A stretch of DNA of 64,000 nucleotides from positions 248,001 through 312,000 of the forward strand of contig PGYB01000003.1 in the NCBI GenBank assembly GCA_002839445.1, given 5' to 3'. This stretch comes from Candidatus Riflebacteria bacterium HGW-Riflebacteria-1. Lineage in GTDB: Bacteria; Muiribacteriota; Ozemobacteria; Ozemobacterales; Ozemobacteraceae. The position numbers and the translations under genes are program-made. Shown here one piece after another: positions 60,974 through 64,000 of the stretch. The notes under the pieces were generated by a model. The model saw only the letters and a program-made list of their open reading frames with translations. It made no database searches and had not been told where the DNA came from. Every line of letters starts with the position of its first letter. Positions within the stretch are counted from its first letter, which is position 1.

Positions 60974-61425
60974 AAAAAACCACTTTGTTGTTACTGGCCG
61001 CTGTTTTTCTACTGGCAGCAACCGCTGATGCCGCGACTACTCACGTGTTCAAGTCAGGCGACACACTATGGGAACTCGCCGCCAAACACTACGGCGACCC
61101 GACCCTCTATCCGATTCTGTTGCAGGTCAACAATATCAGCAACCCGCGCACAATTCCCAACGGTAAAGTAATCATTATTCCTGACAAATCAGCCATGCAG
61201 GACATTGCCAGAGAAAGCGACTCGCTTAAACGCCAGGAACTCATCGCGCGCGCAACTGGCGGCAGAGCCACCGGCGAGGCTGCCGGGGAAAAGACGCAGA
61301 AGCCCGCCAGACCAGATCAGGCTTCTCGCGAAGGTCGCGTTAATCCTGAAGACACCTCTTTTACCAACATTCTCAACGGGCCAAAAGTGAGCGCCGACAA
61401 ACTGATCAAAACCAGCACTCCCTGA
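60970..61425 (+). CDS. Secreted LysM-domain protein
   Basis: 151 residues: a signal peptide (TLLLLAAVFLLAATADAA), one LysM domain (about 24-70; HVFKSGDTLWELAAKHYGDP, NGKVIIIP) that should bind peptidoglycan, and a polar tail without known fold. It is the last gene of pseudopilin cluster 2 and ends at a strong terminator. It could anchor the pilus-like structure to the cell wall. Confidence 0.88.
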   Translation: MKKTTLLLLAAVFLLAATADAATTHVFKSGDTLWELAAKHYGDPTLYPILLQVNNISNPRTIPNGKVIIIPDKSAMQDIARESDSLKRQELIARATGGRATGEAAGEKTQKPARPDQASREGRVNPEDTSFTNILNGPKVSADKLIKTSTP

Positions 61426-61446
61426 CGCTTTTACCAGCAATCCGAC

Positions 61447-61490
61447 CGGCAGCGGCCAGTATCTCGATGATACCGGCCGCTGCTGTTTTT
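61447..61490 (+). terminator. Rho-independent terminator
   Basis: GGCAGCGGCC-A-GTATC pairs with GATAC-C-GGCCGCTGCTG, followed by TTTTT. Ends pseudopilin cluster 2. Confidence 0.9.
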
Positions 61491-61559
61491 AGACGTTGCA
61501 TATTGCAGATAGTGCTAAAAGGGTTTATAAATGGGCTATTACACTGACGGGGAAAAATT

Positions 61560-61859
61560 ATGCGATTAGACAAATATCTTCAGGTTACTGGCCTGATTAA
61601 ACGACGCACGCTGGCCAATGAGGCCTGCAAACTTGGTCTGGTAAAAGTAAACGGCATTGCCGCCAAGGCAACCCGTGAAGTAGGAGTTGATGATGTTATT
61701 GACATCAGCCTGGCACGCCGCGAAATGTCGATCAAAGTGTTGCAGCTGATCGCCGGCAATTCGCTCAAGAAGACGGTCAGACACGAATATTTCAGCATCT
61801 TGAAAGACATCGAGAAAACCGTTGTTGATGATTTCTGGCAGGACAACCCCGATGAATAG
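61560..61859 (+). CDS. rqcP: RqcP/Hsp15-like S4-domain RNA-binding protein
   Basis: 99 residues: S4 domain MRLDKYLQVTGLIKRRTLAN, VKVNGIAAKA. The N-terminus and length match RqcP (YabO) proteins, which support ribosome-associated quality control, and Hsp15. GGGG lies upstream of the ATG. Its end overlaps rsmA by 8 bases. No rqcH gene is in the window. Confidence 0.85.
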   Translation: MRLDKYLQVTGLIKRRTLANEACKLGLVKVNGIAAKATREVGVDDVIDISLARREMSIKVLQLIAGNSLKKTVRHEYFSILKDIEKTVVDDFWQDNPDE

Positions 61860-62664
61860 AATGCATCAGGGCACAGGCAGCGATTTTGTCAGGGCAAAAA
61901 AATCACTTGGTCAGAATTTCTGCTGTGATCAGCGCATTCCTGATGAGATTGTGCGCCGGCTGGCAGCAACCTCCCAACACCATATCTGGGAAATCGGCCC
62001 AGGACAGGGAGCCCTCACCGGAAAACTCGCCAGAACTGGCGCCAGAATGCATCTGTTCGAAATTGACGAGCGCATGCGCCCGGTTCTCGGGCAAAAATTT
62101 GCCAGTATCGAAATTACCTGGGGTGACTTTCTCGAACTATCTGACGAAAAGTTGCCGCCTGCCGGTGAACATCTGCTGGTCTGCGGCAACCTGCCCTACT
62201 ACTGCGGCACCCCGATAATCAGAAGATTTCTCGAAAACGGCCCACAGGCTGAACGTATCGTCTTTCTGCTCCAGGAAGAAGTAGCAAAAAAAGCAGCGGC
62301 AGCCTGCAATACCAGTGATTACAGCTATCTGTCAGTGCATACCGCCTTTTTTGCACAAGCCAGCATTGGCAGCACGTTCGGGCCAGGTTCTTTTGTGCCG
62401 CCGCCAAAAATTAACAGCACAATTCTGCAGCTCGAACCGCTGCTGCTCACGCCTGCCGACAGGGAGCGCCGCCATCAGGCACTTAAATTCATCTCACTGC
62501 TCTTTCAGCAGCGGCGAAAAATGGCACTGCCACTGCTTAAAAAAAGGTTCGGCGAAACAGACTGGCAAGAAAGATTTGACCAGCTGGGCATCGATCACAA
62601 AGCCCGCCCCGAGAACATCTCTCCCAACAATTTCTTGGCCCTCTTCGCCCCGGCAAAAACATAA
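61852..62664 (+). CDS. rsmA: 16S rRNA (adenine-1518/1519-N6) dimethyltransferase
   Basis: Dimethylates two adenines of the 16S decoding-site helix. 270 residues from the ATG at 61852; an ATG at 61861 is equally possible. Motifs: AKKSLGQNFCCD, EIGPGQGALTGKLA (SAM), FEIDERM and the catalytic NLPYY. The C-terminal helical lobe (KINSTILQLE, FQQRRKMALPLL) is complete. Translationally coupled to rqcP. Confidence 0.96.
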   Translation: MNRMHQGTGSDFVRAKKSLGQNFCCDQRIPDEIVRRLAATSQHHIWEIGPGQGALTGKLARTGARMHLFEIDERMRPVLGQKFASIEITWGDFLELSDEKLPPAGEHLLVCGNLPYYCGTPIIRRFLENGPQAERIVFLLQEEVAKKAAAACNTSDYSYLSVHTAFFAQASIGSTFGPGSFVPPPKINSTILQLEPLLLTPADRERRHQALKFISLLFQQRRKMALPLLKKRFGETDWQERFDQLGIDHKARPENISPNNFLALFAPAKT

Positions 62665-62758
62665 CTGCTCTCTTCCTCTGAAAATCCAGTTCAGATAAAG
62701 ACACAAAAACGTTGACTACGCTGCAGGCTGGTTCCGGCTCCTTGCTGGCGGCTGTCTT

Positions 62759-63571
62759 TCACTCATCTGCGCTTTCTGCGCAATCTGCGGACGGATTATC
62801 TTCTTCTTTGCGGGTTTCGCGGGCTGTGGTAAAACCGGTGAGGTGCTGAATGACCATGCCGGCCAGCGTCAGGCCAAAAATGGCCGGCAGATAGCTGATC
62901 GTGCCCTGAATCATACGCTCACGGCCACGCTTGAGCGAAAATTCTTTTTTGTCGGCGTCAATCGTTTCTGGCGAAAACGGCAAAATCGGCGGCTCTATCG
63001 AGTAAACCACGCGAATCCCGGTCTCGACGGCAAACGCGCGCAAACGCTTGCGCACCCGCTTGGCCATCGGGCATATCGTCGATTCTGAAATGTCGCCGAC
63101 CCTTATTTGCGAAGGGTCAATCTTGCCAGCCGCACCCATCGCCGAAAAAATCGGCAGGCCAGCCCGCAGACTCTCAACCAGCAGCCTGATCTTGGGATTA
63201 AAAGAATCTATAGCGTCAATAACCGCATCAAAGCCTCCGGCCAGAATACGGTCGCTGTTATCCTCACAGAAAAATTCAGACAGCATAACGAGCTGACATT
63301 CAGGATTAATCAGGGCAATGCGCTCGGCCATCACTTCGACCTTCTGACGCCCCACCGTTTCGCTCGTGGCGATGTTCTGCCGGTTGATATTAGTTACGCC
63401 AACCTTGTCAAAATCAATCAGGGTAAGCCGCCCTACCCCGGCGCGCGCCAGACTCTCGCAGGCGTAGGACCCGACACCGCCCAGGCCAAAGACTGCTACA
63501 TGCGATTCGCGTAGTTTCGTCATTGCGGCTTCGCCAAGCAGCAGACCGGTGCGATGAAATCTGTTATCCAT
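62759..63571 (-). CDS. tcdA: tRNA threonylcarbamoyladenosine dehydratase (TcdA), E1-like
   Basis: Cyclises t6A37 to ct6A in tRNAs. 270 residues from the ATG at 63571, which overlaps the tatD stop by 8 bases (ATGGATAA). Adenylation-domain marks: VAVFGLGGVGSYACESLARA, LIDFDKVGVTNINRQ, FDAVIDAIDSFNPK. The catalytic Cys is expected in STICPMAKRVRKRLR. The last ~15 residues are encoded by DNA resembling the ATCTGCG-rich intergenic patches, so the tail may be recent. Confidence 0.92.
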   Translation of the reverse strand: MDNRFHRTGLLLGEAAMTKLRESHVAVFGLGGVGSYACESLARAGVGRLTLIDFDKVGVTNINRQNIATSETVGRQKVEVMAERIALINPECQLVMLSEFFCEDNSDRILAGGFDAVIDAIDSFNPKIRLLVESLRAGLPIFSAMGAAGKIDPSQIRVGDISESTICPMAKRVRKRLRAFAVETGIRVVYSIEPPILPFSPETIDADKKEFSLKRGRERMIQGTISYLPAIFGLTLAGMVIQHLTGFTTARETRKEEDNPSADCAESADE

Positions 63572-64000
63572 TTTGCTTCTGTTTCCCTTGCCCAAATATT
63601 CTGACCGAGTTGTTATACAGAATTTCACAGAGTTTTTCAACCGCAATGCCGGCTTTTTCTGCTACGGCTGCGCCAATTTCCGGCAACGCCGCCGGTTCAT
63701 TGCAGAACCCGGACCATGAAGGAGCCGCCATATCAGGCGCATCAGTCTCCAGCAGCAGCGAGGAAAGGGGCAGCGCAGTCAGCAGCTGAACTAGCTTTTC
63801 CGGGCGCCGCAGATGCCCGCCAGAAATAGACACAAATGCACCGGCCGCCACAAAGCGCTTCGCCATTTCGGGCGAGCCTGACCACGAATGTAAAACCGCC
63901 GTCGGCACCTCAGGCATCGCGGTCAAAATGTCATAAGCAAGCTGATAATGGCCAACCAGGTGTATTATTACCGGCAATCTATGTCGGGTGGCAAGATTCA
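63564..64000 (-). CDS. tatD: TatD-family metal-dependent DNase (partial)
   Basis: The 3' part of a gene whose start lies beyond the right edge; the frame continues open to base 64000. Visible blocks: LPVIIH, TAVLHSWSGSPEMAKRF, FVSISGGHLRRPEKL, LLETDAPDM (metal ligand) and ILYNNSVRIFGQG. Homologs are Mg-dependent 3'-to-5' exonucleases. It is upstream of and overlaps tcdA. Confidence 0.9.
   Translation of the reverse strand, partial: NLATRHRLPVIIHLVGHYQLAYDILTAMPEVPTAVLHSWSGSPEMAKRFVAAGAFVSISGGHLRRPEKLVQLLTALPLSSLLLETDAPDMAAPSWSGFCNEPAALPEIGAAVAEKAGIAVEKLCEILYNNSVRIFGQGKQKQNG

Noticed and set aside
1..64000. tRNA, rRNA, transposase, integrase or phage genes
   Set aside because: Looked for conserved segments and motifs by eye on both strands and found none I could support.

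Overview
The window comes from a bacterium of roughly balanced base composition. It is almost certainly diderm: it encodes an outer-membrane secretin (18480-20153), several lipoproteins and a long SurA/PpiD-like periplasmic folding factor. Housekeeping genes (deoB, tgt, queA, obg, nadD, dapF, pnp, rpsO, rsmA, tcdA) are intact and chromosomal in style. The mix of a Tad apparatus, several pseudopilin clusters, TPR proteins and carboxypeptidase-regulatory-like lipoproteins resembles uncultivated lineages such as Candidatus Riflebacteria. That placement is a guess, because no marker here fixes the phylum. I saw no rRNA, tRNA, CRISPR array, transposase or prophage gene.

Layout. 1-6510: deoB and three paralogous lipoproteins that share a C-E-K-G-x-L-G motif right after the lipid-anchored cysteine. 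6800-12959 (minus strand): obg, a nadD-yqeK fusion, an LCP-family gene, queA, tgt and a TPR gene. 13457-16635: a sugar aminotransferase and a polysaccharide co-polymerase/BY-kinase-like protein. 16704-31830: a Tad locus with prepilin peptidase, CpaB, secretin, TadZ, TadA, TadB, TadC, a DUF192 protein, a large repeat lipoprotein, a very large TadG-like protein and two TadE-like proteins. 32098-33085: ridA and a BrnT/BrnA-like toxin-antitoxin pair. 33264-37949: a helical secreted protein, a TPR protein, a presenilin/SPP-like membrane protein, dapF and an AMMECR1 protein. 38024-42435: a first pseudopilin cluster. 42754-45141: rpsO-pnp. 45399-51869: an RNA methyltransferase, a sensor kinase, a glycosyltransferase, a PHP phosphatase and small secreted proteins. 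52086-55040: a giant parvulin. 55184-61425: a second pseudopilin cluster that carries its own ECF sigma and anti-sigma genes. 61560-64000: rqcP-like gene, rsmA, tcdA and tatD (cut by the window edge).

The cell-surface theme is strong: one Tad secretion machine and two pseudopilin cassettes that lack their own motor. The most unusual items are: a Tad locus without a visible Flp pilin whose TadG-like and TadE-like transcription units share a 24-bp promoter block; a sigma/anti-sigma switch built into a pseudopilin operon; a candidate bacterial presenilin-type protein; and at least two families of dispersed non-coding repeats in the intergenic regions.
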